A stretch of 64,000 bases of DNA from assembly GCF_025971925.1 (NCBI RefSeq), contig NZ_JAPDHV010000001.1, positions 620,001 through 684,000 of the forward strand. The letters are read 5' to 3'. The notes below the pieces were generated by a model. That model was not told the origin of the DNA. It saw nothing but the letters and a program-made list of their open reading frames with translations, and made no database searches. The DNA is from Chryseobacterium oryctis. Its GTDB lineage: Bacteria; Bacteroidota; Bacteroidia; Flavobacteriales; Weeksellaceae. A program made the translations under genes and the position numbers. Below, one piece after another: positions 7,771-16,854 of this stretch (position 1 is the first letter of the stretch; each line of letters begins with the position of its first letter).

Positions 7771-7968
7771 TTAAGCCTGTTCTTCTTTGCTAAGTGCTCT
7801 TTGCTTATAAGCAGCTTTAAGTCTAGCTTGTCTCAAAGTTACAGAAGGCTTGATAAACTGTTGTCTAGCTCTTAACTGACGAACTGTACCAGTTTTATCA
7901 AATTTTCTTTTATATTTTTTTAACGCTCTATCGATGGATTCTCCATCTTTTACTGGAATTATTAACAT
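7771..7968 (-). CDS. rpsU: 30S ribosomal protein bS21
   Basis: A 65-residue basic protein with the bS21 pattern MLIIPVKDGESIDRALKKYK followed by RKFDKTGTVRQLRARQ and a Lys/Arg-rich helical tail. bS21 sits near the anti-Shine-Dalgarno end of 16S rRNA. In Flavobacteriia it is thought to help mask that sequence, in keeping with the weak ribosome-binding sites in this window. It has its own promoter (7992-8022) and a 23-base gap from box to ATG. Confidence 0.96.
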   Translation of the reverse strand: MLIIPVKDGESIDRALKKYKRKFDKTGTVRQLRARQQFIKPSVTLRQARLKAAYKQRALSKEEQA

Positions 7969-7991
7969 ATTTTACATCTCATTTTGGATTG

Positions 7992-8022
7992 CAAAAGTAT
8001 GTTTTTTTTATCAAACCACAAA
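7992..8022 (-). promoter_or_regulatory. rpsU promoter
   Basis: On the minus strand TTTG (8022-8019), 19 bases and TACTTTTG (7999-7992) match both boxes of the consensus. Confidence 0.7.
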
Positions 8023-8154
8023 ATTTTAATTAATTTATATTCAAATCCAATATTTCAAAATAGCAAATAAGCCTATTACACTTAATATATCTGTCAATTA
8101 TTACTTATTTGTAATTATCTATAATATATATTAATCATATTTAAACAAAAGCAT

Positions 8155-8162
8155 TATCTTTG
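8155..8162 (+). promoter_or_regulatory. ssrA promoter -7 box
   Basis: TATCTTTG matches TAnnTTTG, 16 bases before the mature tmRNA 5' end. No TTG was found at normal spacing upstream. Confidence 0.6.
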
Positions 8163-8178
8163 CATTCACTTTCTCAAC

Positions 8179-8577
8179 GGGGTTGACTGGTTTCGACAGC
8201 AAGATCAATGGGTAAGTAAGCATGCAGAGAACCGTAGCGCGATCTCTATAATCCCTTGCTACAAAATTTTAACTGGCAACGAAGAGTTCGCTCTTGCAGC
8301 TTAATATCGAAGTATAGTAGATCAAGCGTTTCCCCGAAGATTTTAGTAAGGGAGCAAGATATTCCACAAATGCTCTGTTCTGCGGCGTTTGATTCTGGGA
8401 TATAGGAATGCGGAAATAAGGTTTTAGATGCTTTGGCTAAAACTCGAAAACCTCAGAAGATAAGCTGAAAGTTGGGTGTCTACTCTCTGCTTTCAGTCGA
8501 AAACTAATAGTAGAATAAGCATGTAGAAAGCTTATGTATTGCTTGTTTGGACGAGGGTTCGAATCCCTCCAACTCCA
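8179..8577 (+). ncRNA. ssrA: Transfer-messenger RNA (tmRNA)
   Basis: A one-piece tmRNA. The tRNA-like domain is formed by GGGGTTGACTGGTTTCGACAG at the 5' end and GAGGGTTCGAATCCCTCCAACTCC at the 3' end; the acceptor GGGGTTG pairs with CAACTCC (one G-U). The tag reading frame is at 8275-8304 and reads GNEEFALAA followed by TAA. CCA is not encoded. tmRNA rescues stalled ribosomes and tags the nascent chain for proteolysis. A strong terminator follows at 8581. Confidence 0.97.
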
Positions 8578-8580
8578 CTA

Positions 8581-8607
8581 AAACCATCTTTGTTAAGATG
8601 GTTTTTT
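8581..8607 (+). terminator. ssrA terminator
   Basis: A 10-bp perfect stem (AAACCATCTT with AAGATGGTTT, loop TGTT) continues into a T run. Confidence 0.9.
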
Positions 8608-8830
8608 CTTTTTCAACAAAAAAAGACTCTTTCAACTCTTTACATATATTATAGTATATGATGTCCATATTTTTTCAAATCAATTTAAAACACATTCTAT
8701 TAAAAAAATCAACTTAAAATTAAATACATATAACCAACTGAAAACTAAAACACTAAACATTCAAACCTCAAAATAAGTATTCCCAGCCCACAAAAAAGAC
8801 TAAAAAAATGTTTTATCGTAAAGAATTTTA

Positions 8831-8838
8831 TATATTTG
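8831..8838 (+). promoter_or_regulatory. acpP operon promoter -7 box
   Basis: TATATTTG lies 31 bases before the acpP ATG. No clear -33 TTG was seen. The region 8608-8830 upstream is AT-rich and otherwise empty. Confidence 0.6.
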
Positions 8839-8869
8839 CACCATCTAACAATTAAAAAAATAATTTACT

Positions 8870-9109
8870 ATGTCAGACATTGCATCAAGAGTAAAAGCTA
8901 TCATCGCTGATAAGCTTGACGTTGAAGAAACAGAAGTAACTCCTGAAGCTAGCTTCACTAACGATTTAGGAGCTGATTCATTGGATACAGTTGAACTAAT
9001 CATGGAATTTGAAAAAGAATTCAACATTCAAATCCCTGATGATCAAGCTGAAAAAATTACTACTGTAGGACACGCTATCGCTTATATCGAGGAAGTAGTA
9101 AATAAATAA
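8870..9109 (+). CDS. acpP: Acyl carrier protein
   Basis: A 79-residue acidic protein that carries growing acyl chains in type II fatty-acid synthesis. The phosphopantetheine attachment site is Ser37 in [10 protein letters not shown], and the four-helix ACP pattern is complete. It is followed after 34 bases by fabF, the usual acpP-fabF pair. An ORF on the other strand here is a shadow. Confidence 0.98.
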   Translation: MSDIASRVKAIIADKLDVEETEVTPEASFTNDLGADSLDTVELIMEFEKEFNIQIPDDQAEKITTVGHAIAYIEEVVNK

Positions 9110-9143
9110 TATTCTTCAACAAAAAAGAAATTAAACAAAGTTT

Positions 9144-10388
9144 ATGGAATTAAAAAGAGTAGTTGTAACCGGTTTTGGAGCAATAACACCGATTGGAAAT
9201 AATGCAAAAGAATACTGGGGAAATCTTGTAAAAGGTGAGAGCGGCGCTGCTCCGATTACTCTTTTTGATGCCACAAACTTCAAAACAAAATTCGCTTGCG
9301 AAGTAAAAGGGTTCAATCCGTTAGACCATTTCGATAAGAAAGAAGCTAAAAAAATGGATAGAAATACCCAGCTTGGGCTTGTTGCAGCTAAAGAAGCTGT
9401 AGCACACTCAAGAATTATTGAAGACAATGTAGATAAAAACAGAGTTGGTGTAATCTGGGGTTCAGGAATCGGAGGTCTGGAGACTTTTGAAACTGAAGTT
9501 TTAGGATGGGCAAATACGGAAATTCCGAGATTCAATCCATTCTTTATTCCTAAAATGATTGCAGATATCACTCCTGGACATATTTCTATTGAATATGGTT
9601 TCCATGGACCAAACTATACTACTGTTTCTGCATGTGCGTCTTCAGCAAACGCTTTAATTGATTCCAAAATGCTTATCCAGCTAGGAAAAGCAGACGTTAT
9701 TGTATGCGGAGGTTCAGAAGCAGCCGTTACAGCTAGTGGCGTTGGCGGATTCAATGCAATGATGGCTCTTTCTACAAGAAATGATGACCCTAAAACAGCT
9801 TCAAGACCGTTTGACAAAGACAGAGATGGCTTTGTATTGGGGGAAGGTTCTGGATGTATTATTCTTGAAGAATATGAGCATGCGGTAAAACGTGGTGCAA
9901 CAATTTATGCAGAATTGAAAGGAGGAGGTATGAGTGCAGACGCATATCACATGACAGCACCTCACCCTGAAGGTTTAGGCGCTTATCTTGTAATGAAAAA
10001 CTGTTTAGAAGATGCAGGCTTAACTGCTAATGAAGTAGATCATATCAATATGCATGGTACATCTACTCCATTAGGAGATATTGCAGAATCTAATGCAATT
10101 TCAAAATTACTAGGAGAACACGCTTTCGACATTCAGATAAATTCTACAAAATCAATGACTGGTCACTTATTAGGTGCAGCCGGAGTTATTGAAGCAATTG
10201 CTGCGTTAGGAACTATTATTCATGGTATTGTTCCTCCTACCATCAACCATTTTACTGATGATGAAAATATTGACAGCAGACTGAATTTTACATTCAACAA
10301 CGCTGTAAAAAAAGATGTAAAAGTAGCCATGAGTAATACTTTTGGGTTTGGTGGGCACAATGCTTGCGTTCTATTTAAGAAAATCTAA
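9144..10388 (+). CDS. fabF: Beta-ketoacyl-ACP synthase II
   Basis: A 414-residue condensing enzyme that extends acyl-ACP with malonyl-ACP. The catalytic triad is visible: Cys164 (VSACASSAN), His304 (MHGTSTPLGD) and His341 (KSMTGHLLGAAG). The C-terminal NTFGFGGHN motif is also present. Length is normal for FabF. It is co-oriented with acpP and followed by rnc after 9 bases, suggesting one acpP-fabF-rnc transcript as in many Bacteroidetes and other bacteria. Confidence 0.97.
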   Translation: MELKRVVVTGFGAITPIGNNAKEYWGNLVKGESGAAPITLFDATNFKTKFACEVKGFNPLDHFDKKEAKKMDRNTQLGLVAAKEAVAHSRIIEDNVDKNRVGVIWGSGIGGLETFETEVLGWANTEIPRFNPFFIPKMIADITPGHISIEYGFHGPNYTTVSACASSANALIDSKMLIQLGKADVIVCGGSEAAVTASGVGGFNAMMALSTRNDDPKTASRPFDKDRDGFVLGEGSGCIILEEYEHAVKRGATIYAELKGGGMSADAYHMTAPHPEGLGAYLVMKNCLEDAGLTANEVDHINMHGTSTPLGDIAESNAISKLLGEHAFDIQINSTKSMTGHLLGAAGVIEAIAALGTIIHGIVPPTINHFTDDENIDSRLNFTFNNAVKKDVKVAMSNTFGFGGHNACVLFKKI

Positions 10389-10397
10389 ATTTACTGA

Positions 10398-11162
10398 ATG
10401 GAGTTACAGAAATACTTTTCTAAATTCCTTCTCAAACAAAGAAAAAGAAAATTAACGGAGAGAGATTATTTCCTTTGTACCGAATTACATAAAATGTTGG
10501 GTGCCGAGGTACAAAATCTTGCACTTTACCGTGAGGCTTTTTCTTTAAAAAGTTCTTCTAAAAATCAAAGTAATAGTAATTATGAAAGACTTGAATTTTT
10601 AGGAGACTCCGTTTTAGGTACAGTTATATCGTGTCATTTATTTCAAACTTATCCTCAAGCAAATGAAGGATACCTGACACAGATGAAATCTAAAATTGTT
10701 AACAGAAAGAATCTTAATAAATTAGGAGAAGATCTAAAACTTACAGATCTATTGCAAAAGCAAACATCTGTAGCTTTAGGCGAAAATATTTCCGGAAATT
10801 TATTTGAGGCTCTCATTGGTGCAGTTTATTTAGACTTTCAATATGATACATGTAGAAAAATCATTCTGGAAAAGCTTTTGACTCCAACTGAGATTAATAA
10901 GCTTGAAAACAAGATTGTAAGCTACAAAGGTCTTATATTGGAATGGAGCCAGAAGAAAAAAGTAAATATAAAGTACGAAACTTGTGAAGAAATCCAAGCA
11001 AACAAAACGATAGTCTTTCGTTGTCACGTATGGCTCGGAGATGAAAAAATCGCCAATGCCACTGAAACTTCAAAGAAAAAAGCAGAGGAAAAAGCAGCAC
11101 AGAGAGCATTTTATATTTTAAATAAAAAAGAAAACATACTTGGAAATTCAAAAACTTTATGA
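10398..11162 (+). CDS. rnc: Ribonuclease III
   Basis: A 254-residue double-strand-specific endoribonuclease that processes rRNA precursors. The RNase III signature ERLEFLGDSVLG is at 63-74 and the second metal-site region (LFEALIGAVYLD) at about 135-146. A C-terminal double-stranded RNA-binding domain (about 172-240) has the expected KKAEEKAAQRAF helix. The last 23 bases overlap the next gene, which implies translational coupling. Confidence 0.96.
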   Translation: MELQKYFSKFLLKQRKRKLTERDYFLCTELHKMLGAEVQNLALYREAFSLKSSSKNQSNSNYERLEFLGDSVLGTVISCHLFQTYPQANEGYLTQMKSKIVNRKNLNKLGEDLKLTDLLQKQTSVALGENISGNLFEALIGAVYLDFQYDTCRKIILEKLLTPTEINKLENKIVSYKGLILEWSQKKKVNIKYETCEEIQANKTIVFRCHVWLGDEKIANATETSKKKAEEKAAQRAFYILNKKENILGNSKTL

Positions 11163-11613
11163 TTTAGACGATATAGAATTTGAAGATATTACCATCGGAT
11201 TGGTAAGATTAGTAAAAAATGTACCTGATCATGAATTTTTTTTCAAAATCAATCAACATAACGACCTCAACTTTTCTAGAAAAAAGGATTTAGTTTTTCA
11301 TGGAGATTATTACGATTATTTTTTCTCCAGATTTGAGGCCTATCACAAGTTTACAAAGACTTGTTTTACTTTCATTTCAAATAAATCTATTGAAAGTAAT
11401 CAAAAAAAACTACAAACCGAACTCTTTACTGAAGAAGAAAATATTAAATTTTTATTAAATAATCAGACAGAAGTACAATATATTTTGCATACTTCGGAGC
11501 AGTTTCCTGATTTTTCTGTAATTTTGCTCCCTGAAAATCTTGTTTTTCCAATTCAAGATTATACATTAGGTTCTGAGGAAGAACTTTATCAAATTATCCA
11601 GTATTATGAATAA
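11140..11613 (+). CDS. IPExxxVDY family protein
   Basis: A 157-residue protein of a Bacteroidetes-specific family usually found between rnc and pyk; its biochemical role is unknown. The family-naming motif appears here in a drifted form (LVFPIQDYTL, near residue 135). No signal peptide or membrane segment is present. The start is a TTG at 11140: an in-frame stop at 11119-11121 leaves no ATG upstream, and homologues begin at this point as far as I recall. The gene overlaps rnc by 23 bases and pyk by 8, so translation of all three is probably linked. Confidence 0.85.
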   Translation: MEIQKLYDLDDIEFEDITIGLVRLVKNVPDHEFFFKINQHNDLNFSRKKDLVFHGDYYDYFFSRFEAYHKFTKTCFTFISNKSIESNQKKLQTELFTEEENIKFLLNNQTEVQYILHTSEQFPDFSVILLPENLVFPIQDYTLGSEEELYQIIQYYE

Positions 11614-13051
11614 GTATTTAAAGAAGACAAAAATTATTGCAACACTCGGTCCGGCTTCATCGTCAAAGGAAGTGATGTTAGGGTTAATGAAAGCAGGTGT
11701 TGATATTTTTAGGATAAATTTTTCACATGCAGATTATGACTTAGTTCGTAAAAATATTGAAATCATCAGAGAACTAAATAAAGAATATGGTTTCTCAGTA
11801 GGTATTTTGGGAGATTTACAAGGTCCGAAACTAAGAGTAGGAGTTGTAAAAGAAGGTTCTTATCTTAACCCTGGAGACATTCTTACTTTCACCAACGAAA
11901 AAATGGAGGGAGATTCTACTAAAGTGTATATGACCTACCAACAATTTCCTCAAGACGTGAAAGTTGGAGAAAGAATCTTAATTGATGATGGTAAATTGGT
12001 TTTGGAAGTAACTGAAACTAACGAAAAAGACACTGTAAAAGCAAAAACAATCCAAGGAGGACCACTAAGTTCTAAAAAAGGAGTAAACCTTCCTAATACA
12101 AACGTTTCTCTTCCTGCTCTTACTGAAAAAGATATTCAGGATGCCAACTTCATGATGGACATGGAAGTTGACTGGATTGCTCTTTCTTTCGTACGTCATG
12201 CACAAGATATTATTGATTTGAAAGAATTGATAGCTAAACATCCAAAAGGTGAATTTAAAACTCCGATTATTGCTAAAATTGAAAAACCAGAAGGGGTAAA
12301 AAACATTGAAGAAATTCTTCTTGAGTGTGACGGGTTAATGGTTGCCCGTGGAGATTTAGGAGTAGAAGTTCCTATGGAAGAAGTTCCTGCTATTCAGAAA
12401 ACGTTAGTTGAAAAAGCAAGATTCTATTCTAAACCTGTAATTATCGCTACTCAGATGATGGAAACGATGATTAACAGTTTAACACCTACAAGAGCAGAAG
12501 TAAATGACGTTGCTAACTCTGTATTAGACGGAGCTGACGCAGTAATGCTTTCAGGAGAAACTTCTGTGGGGAGATATCCGGTTCAAGTAGTTGAAAATAT
12601 GGCTAAAATTGTGAAAAACATTGAAATGACACATTTTTACCAACACAAAAACGAACCTATTGAAAAAGATTATAATTGTATCGATGAAAGATTCATTACA
12701 AACAGAGTATGTCTTGCTGCTGTAAGAATTGCTAAAACAACAAATGTTTCTGCGATTGTTACATTAACACATTCTGGTTATACAGCGTTTCAATTAGCTG
12801 CTCACAGACCAGATTCTCATATCATTGTTTATAGTGGAAATAAAAGAGTTATTACAATGTTGAATCTTCTTTGGGGTGTTCATGCTTATTATTATGATAT
12901 GAATAAATCAACGGATGAAACAATTATTCAGGTTAATATGCTAACTCATAATTATGGATTTATAGAAGCTGGAGATTTTGTAATCAACATCAATGCTACT
13001 CCATCTTATGAAGGAGGAAAGACCAATACATTGAGATTGACTACGATTTAA
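11606..13051 (+). CDS. pyk: Pyruvate kinase
   Basis: A 481-residue enzyme converting phosphoenolpyruvate and ADP to pyruvate and ATP. The N-terminal KTKIIATLGPASS, the substrate and metal region (IIAKIEKPEGVKNIEEIL, DGLMVARGDLGVE) and the active-site stretch ATQMMETMINSLTPTRAE are complete. The C-terminal regulatory domain follows. It overlaps the preceding gene by 8 bases (ATGAATAA) and ends at a strong terminator shared with the convergent aldehyde dehydrogenase gene. Confidence 0.97.
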   Translation: MNKYLKKTKIIATLGPASSSKEVMLGLMKAGVDIFRINFSHADYDLVRKNIEIIRELNKEYGFSVGILGDLQGPKLRVGVVKEGSYLNPGDILTFTNEKMEGDSTKVYMTYQQFPQDVKVGERILIDDGKLVLEVTETNEKDTVKAKTIQGGPLSSKKGVNLPNTNVSLPALTEKDIQDANFMMDMEVDWIALSFVRHAQDIIDLKELIAKHPKGEFKTPIIAKIEKPEGVKNIEEILLECDGLMVARGDLGVEVPMEEVPAIQKTLVEKARFYSKPVIIATQMMETMINSLTPTRAEVNDVANSVLDGADAVMLSGETSVGRYPVQVVENMAKIVKNIEMTHFYQHKNEPIEKDYNCIDERFITNRVCLAAVRIAKTTNVSAIVTLTHSGYTAFQLAAHRPDSHIIVYSGNKRVITMLNLLWGVHAYYYDMNKSTDETIIQVNMLTHNYGFIEAGDFVININATPSYEGGKTNTLRLTTI

Positions 13052-13068
13052 GGATATTGTAAGTATAT

Positions 13069-13100
13069 AAAAAAACTCCCGAAAATTTCGGGAGTTTTTT
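13069..13100. terminator. Bidirectional terminator between pyk and aldehyde dehydrogenase
   Basis: The stem ACTCCCGAAA/TTTCGGGAGT has A and T runs on both sides, so it can stop transcription from both convergent genes. Confidence 0.92.
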
Positions 13101-13106
13101 CATTTC

Positions 13107-14399
13107 TTAGTTTCCTACAATTGTTTTTGCCGTAACAAACTCTTTTAAAGCCAGTAGAGAAAGTTCCGTTCCGTATCCAGAAGCCTTTGTTCCACCAAAA
13201 GGGAAACGTGGGTCAGAACTTGTCATTCTGTTTATATTTACCGTACCTGATTCAAGATTTTCGATAAAAAATAATTGGCGGTCATTATTTTTAGTCCAAA
13301 CAGAATTTGAAAGACCAAAAGGAATATTATTTGCCATTTCCAGAGCTTCTTCGTCACTTTCAGCTATCATCACCATTCCAAGCGGACCAAAAAGCTCTTC
13401 CTGCAAAATAGGATTTCCTTCTTTTACTTTTATTAATCCAGGATTAAATTCATTTTCAGAAATTCTTTCCAAAGGAATAATAATTTCAGCCCCATTTTCT
13501 AATGCTTTTTTGAATTGATTTTCCAACTCATCAGCTAAATCCGGTCTTGCCATTCCTGAAATTTTTGTATCCCTATTCATTGGATTAGCAGGAATGTATT
13601 TTTTATATTCTTCAACAAGTTTTGGTAAAAATTCATTCTCGATTTTGCTGTCAAGAATAAATCTTTTTGCGGCAACACAGGTTTGTCCGCAATTTTGGAG
13701 TCTTGCTTTAGCTCCAACCTTTGCCGCTTCATCGAAATCTGCATCGTCTAAAACAATAAAAGCATCACTTCCGCCAAGCTCAAGCAAAGATTTTTTGATA
13801 TTCAAACCAGCAATTGATGCAACTTCACCTCCTGCTTTTCCGCTTCCTGTTAAACTAACCCCTTTTATAGCATCATGTTCAAGGATTTCTTTTACCTCTT
13901 TATGTCCTACCTCAAGATTTTGGAATACGCCTTCAGGAAAACCAGCTTCCAATAAAATTTCCTCTATTGCATTTCCGCTTCCAAAACAAATAGAAGCATG
14001 TTTCAAGACAACTGTATTTCCAGCCAAAATAGCAGGAGTAGCAAACCTAAGTACTTGCCAAAAAGGAAAATTCCAAGGCATAACGCCTAAAATTACGCCT
14101 TTAGGCACATACCTTACTTCAGAATAATTATATTGTGATTCAATCTTCTCAGGTTGCAATACATTTTCCGCATCCGCATAATAATTCATCATTAAAGCAC
14201 ATTTTTCAATCTCAGCAATCGACTGTGAAATCGGCTTATTCATTTCAGTTGTAATGATTTTACCAAACTTCGCGGAATTATTCTTCAATATTTCCGCAGC
14301 CTTTGCAATGAGTTTTTGCTTTTGTTCGAATGGCACTTTTCTCCATTCTGAAAATACCTTATCAGCTTTAATAAGTTTATTTTCAATTGATTGTTCCAT
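13107..14399 (-). CDS. NAD(P)-dependent aldehyde dehydrogenase, succinate-semialdehyde dehydrogenase (Sad/GabD-like)
   Basis: A 430-residue ALDH-superfamily enzyme. The catalytic nucleophile is Cys241 (NCGQTCVAAKRF), the general base Glu207 (LLELGGSD) and the cofactor loop GSGKAG (185-190). The PWNFPFWQ motif at 108-115 is typical. It is some 20-30 residues shorter at the N-terminus than many relatives, but the domain is complete. Sequence style (short form, GQTCVAAKRF) fits Sad/YneI-type succinate-semialdehyde dehydrogenases; the substrate is inferred. It stands alone, 137 bases from hutG, with no clear promoter box upstream. Confidence 0.88.
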   Translation of the reverse strand: MEQSIENKLIKADKVFSEWRKVPFEQKQKLIAKAAEILKNNSAKFGKIITTEMNKPISQSIAEIEKCALMMNYYADAENVLQPEKIESQYNYSEVRYVPKGVILGVMPWNFPFWQVLRFATPAILAGNTVVLKHASICFGSGNAIEEILLEAGFPEGVFQNLEVGHKEVKEILEHDAIKGVSLTGSGKAGGEVASIAGLNIKKSLLELGGSDAFIVLDDADFDEAAKVGAKARLQNCGQTCVAAKRFILDSKIENEFLPKLVEEYKKYIPANPMNRDTKISGMARPDLADELENQFKKALENGAEIIIPLERISENEFNPGLIKVKEGNPILQEELFGPLGMVMIAESDEEALEMANNIPFGLSNSVWTKNNDRQLFFIENLESGTVNINRMTSSDPRFPFGGTKASGYGTELSLLALKEFVTAKTIVGN

Positions 14400-14536
14400 A
14401 ATATAATTTCTGTTTTAAATTCAAAAAATGAATTTATTAATGCCTTTATTTAAAAGCATTGTGATAGCAACAAATTTTGTTCCCTATAATTAAATAAAAT
14501 AATGATTTTCTCTATTGATAGAATCTAATTTTTATG

Positions 14537-15460
14537 TTAAGGCATAAACCATTCATTCACAAGACATGCGGCCAATCTGGCTGTTCTTTCCTGTATGTCG
14601 TAAACCGGATTAACTTCTGCTACATCTAAGGCTACAACTTTCTTATTCTTTAAAATATGTCTGTAAAAAAGCATAAAAGTAGCATCCGCAAAAATACCGT
14701 TATATGCAGAAGCCGAAACTCCCGGTGCAATGGATGCATTGAAAACATCCATACAAATTGTAAGATAAGCGTAATCTACATTAGCCAACAAATCATCGAT
14801 TCTTTGGTAAACCGAAGGAAGATTTTCAAAAAACAATTCATCTGCTAGAATATATTTCATACCGTACTGATGAGCTGTATCAAACAATTTTAATGTATTT
14901 GAGTTTCTCTGGATTCCTATATGCAAAGAATTGATTTCACCTTCCTGGGCAATTTGCCAAAAACCGGTTCCGGAGCTTGCTCCTACTCCATTTTCCGGTT
15001 GTCTGTTATCAAAATGGGCATCAATATTTATGATTCCGATTTTTTGTTCCGGGAAAGCTGTTTTCACACCTAAATAATGGGCATAAGTAACTTCATGACC
15101 TCCTCCTAAAACCAATGATTTACCTCCTTTTAATAAAACTTTAGAAACATTTTTTGCAAGATTATTCTGAGTATTTTCCAAATCTCCGTCATTGCAATAT
15201 ATATTTCCGAAATCAAGTAATGAAAAATCAGGACGAATCACAGGAAAATTAGCCATATTCTTTCGAATAATACAAGGAGCATCTTTTGCACCCTGTCGAC
15301 CTTTATTCCTACGAACTCCCTCATCAACAGCAAACCCATGTAAAACGAAATCATTAGTTGAAATTAAATCATAATTATTCTCTTCTTTTACTCGCTGAAA
15401 TATTCTGTGATAAAGAAGTTCTTCACCGTCTAATCTTCCTTGCCAGATGTTTTCCATCAT
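14537..15460 (-). CDS. hutG: Formimidoylglutamase (arginase/ureohydrolase family)
   Basis: A 307-residue ureohydrolase-fold enzyme for the last step of histidine breakdown, formiminoglutamate to glutamate and formamide. Manganese-binding positions are seen in GGGHEVTYAH, NIDAHFDNR and CMDVFNASIAPGVSAS. The last motif differs from the DxDxxDP of arginases and agmatinases and fits the formiminoglutamase branch. It follows hutI by 16 bases on the same strand, which supports the assignment strongly. Genes for the two first steps (hutH, hutU) are not in the window. Confidence 0.9.
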   Translation of the reverse strand: MMENIWQGRLDGEELLYHRIFQRVKEENNYDLISTNDFVLHGFAVDEGVRRNKGRQGAKDAPCIIRKNMANFPVIRPDFSLLDFGNIYCNDGDLENTQNNLAKNVSKVLLKGGKSLVLGGGHEVTYAHYLGVKTAFPEQKIGIINIDAHFDNRQPENGVGASSGTGFWQIAQEGEINSLHIGIQRNSNTLKLFDTAHQYGMKYILADELFFENLPSVYQRIDDLLANVDYAYLTICMDVFNASIAPGVSASAYNGIFADATFMLFYRHILKNKKVVALDVAEVNPVYDIQERTARLAACLVNEWFMP

Positions 15461-15476
15461 TTATTATATGGTTATT

Positions 15477-16700
15477 TTAAATCTTATTTCCGTCAATATA
15501 AATATTCTCTGCCTTTAAACTGCCTTGGTTATAAAGAACATTTTGAAAATTGTTAGTTTTGAAAGTTACAAAATCTGCTTTCATTCCCTCTTTTAATTTT
15601 CCTCTATCTTCCAGACCAAGAGCAAATGCAGAACGGAAAGTAATTCCCGATAAAATTTCTGCTGTAGTGAGCTTTTCAAATGTTGCTAGAATTGAAGCCT
15701 GAGTAATTAAATTACCCATCGGTGCAGAACCTGGATTCCAATCACTGGCAATAGCTACAATTGCTCCTGCATCTAATAATTTTCTAGCAGGAGTAAATTT
15801 TTCTCCCAACCCTAAACTTGCTCCAGGCAAAGCTGTGGCAACAGTATCTGATTGAGCTAAAAAATCAATATCATCGTCAATTGTTGCTTCTAAATGGTCT
15901 GCAGATTTTGCTCCAACCTCAACTGCAATTCTTGAACTTCCCGGAGTGAATTGGTCTGCATGAACTGTAATTTCAAAACCTAAGTCTTTAGTTTTAAGTA
16001 AAAAATCTTTACTTTCTTCAGGCTGAAATGCTGACTTTTCAATAAAAATATCAACACGTTTTGCTAAGCCTTCTTCTTTTACTTTTGGTAAAATTTCAGT
16101 TACAATATAATCCAAATATTCTTTATTGCCTCCTTCAAAATCTTTAGGTTTCAAATGTGCTGCAAGACAAGTCGGAACTAAAGTAGCTTTCGTTTGCTCC
16201 TGTGCCTTTTTAATGATTCGAAGCATTTTAAGCTCATTTTCAACATTCAAACCATATCCGCTTTTTACTTCAATGGTTGTGATTCCTAAAGAAATTAAAA
16301 AATCAATTCTTTCTAGCAGTGTTTTAAGAAGTTCCTCTTCAGATGCATTTCTTGTATGCTGAACAGAACTCCAAATTCCACCTCCGCTTTCTGCAATTTC
16401 AAGATAAGTTTTTCCAGCATTACGCATTGCAAAATCATTTGCTCTGTTTCCTCCAAAACAAATATGGGTGTGCGAATCTACAAAAGCGGGTAGAACAACC
16501 TGTTCTCCTTCAATCGCTTCAATCTCCAAATCTTGATTTTCAGATTTTAATGTCTCGAAATTTCCAATTTTTTCAATTTTGTTATTATTTACTAAAATTC
16601 CTCCATCAACAATAATTTCTAGTTGCTCATCAGAAAGTTTTCCTCTTAACGGAAGATTAGCAAGTGTCACAACCTGCCTGAAAGGACCTATTAATTTCAT
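15477..16700 (-). CDS. hutI: Imidazolonepropionase
   Basis: A 407-residue amidohydrolase that opens imidazolone-5-propionate to formiminoglutamate. Metal ligands are visible in DSHTHICFGG, in the HADQF motif and in the SADHLE and SDWNPGS regions. Length matches the family (about 410). It is the first gene of a hutI-hutG pair. A promoter with both boxes lies about 48 bases upstream (16749-16780). Confidence 0.95.
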   Translation of the reverse strand: MKLIGPFRQVVTLANLPLRGKLSDEQLEIIVDGGILVNNNKIEKIGNFETLKSENQDLEIEAIEGEQVVLPAFVDSHTHICFGGNRANDFAMRNAGKTYLEIAESGGGIWSSVQHTRNASEEELLKTLLERIDFLISLGITTIEVKSGYGLNVENELKMLRIIKKAQEQTKATLVPTCLAAHLKPKDFEGGNKEYLDYIVTEILPKVKEEGLAKRVDIFIEKSAFQPEESKDFLLKTKDLGFEITVHADQFTPGSSRIAVEVGAKSADHLEATIDDDIDFLAQSDTVATALPGASLGLGEKFTPARKLLDAGAIVAIASDWNPGSAPMGNLITQASILATFEKLTTAEILSGITFRSAFALGLEDRGKLKEGMKADFVTFKTNNFQNVLYNQGSLKAENIYIDGNKI

Positions 16701-16748
16701 TATATTTCGTTAAGACCTAATGTCTTTTTTGATTAAAATTTTTCTTCT

Positions 16749-16780
16749 CAAAATTACTTAAAATATCTCTTCTGCTCAAA
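16749..16780 (-). promoter_or_regulatory. hutI promoter
   Basis: On the minus strand TTTG (16780-16777), 20 bases and TAATTTTG (16756-16749) match the consensus. Confidence 0.6.
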
Positions 16781-16805
16781 TCTTAATTTTTCGTCAATCT
16801 CATCC

Positions 16806-16834
16806 TTTGCCTTAACCTAAATTTCCTATCTTTG
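16806..16834 (+). promoter_or_regulatory. ruvB operon promoter
   Basis: TTTG (16806-16809), 17 bases and TATCTTTG (16827-16834) end 20 bases before the ruvB ATG. This is one of the best consensus matches in the window. Confidence 0.8.
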
Positions 16835-16854
16835 AGGTAAATGAAATTGAATTA

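Noticed and set aside
8608..8830. Gap between tmRNA and acpP searched for a small RNA or short gene
   Set aside because: Only AT-rich sequence with short stops in all frames and no hairpin-T structure; nothing beyond the acpP -7 box is supported.
13594..14127. A 177-codon plus-strand frame inside the aldehyde dehydrogenase gene
   Set aside because: It is the antisense shadow of a gene with a complete active site; composition is rich in Ser, Pro and Phe as in other shadows.
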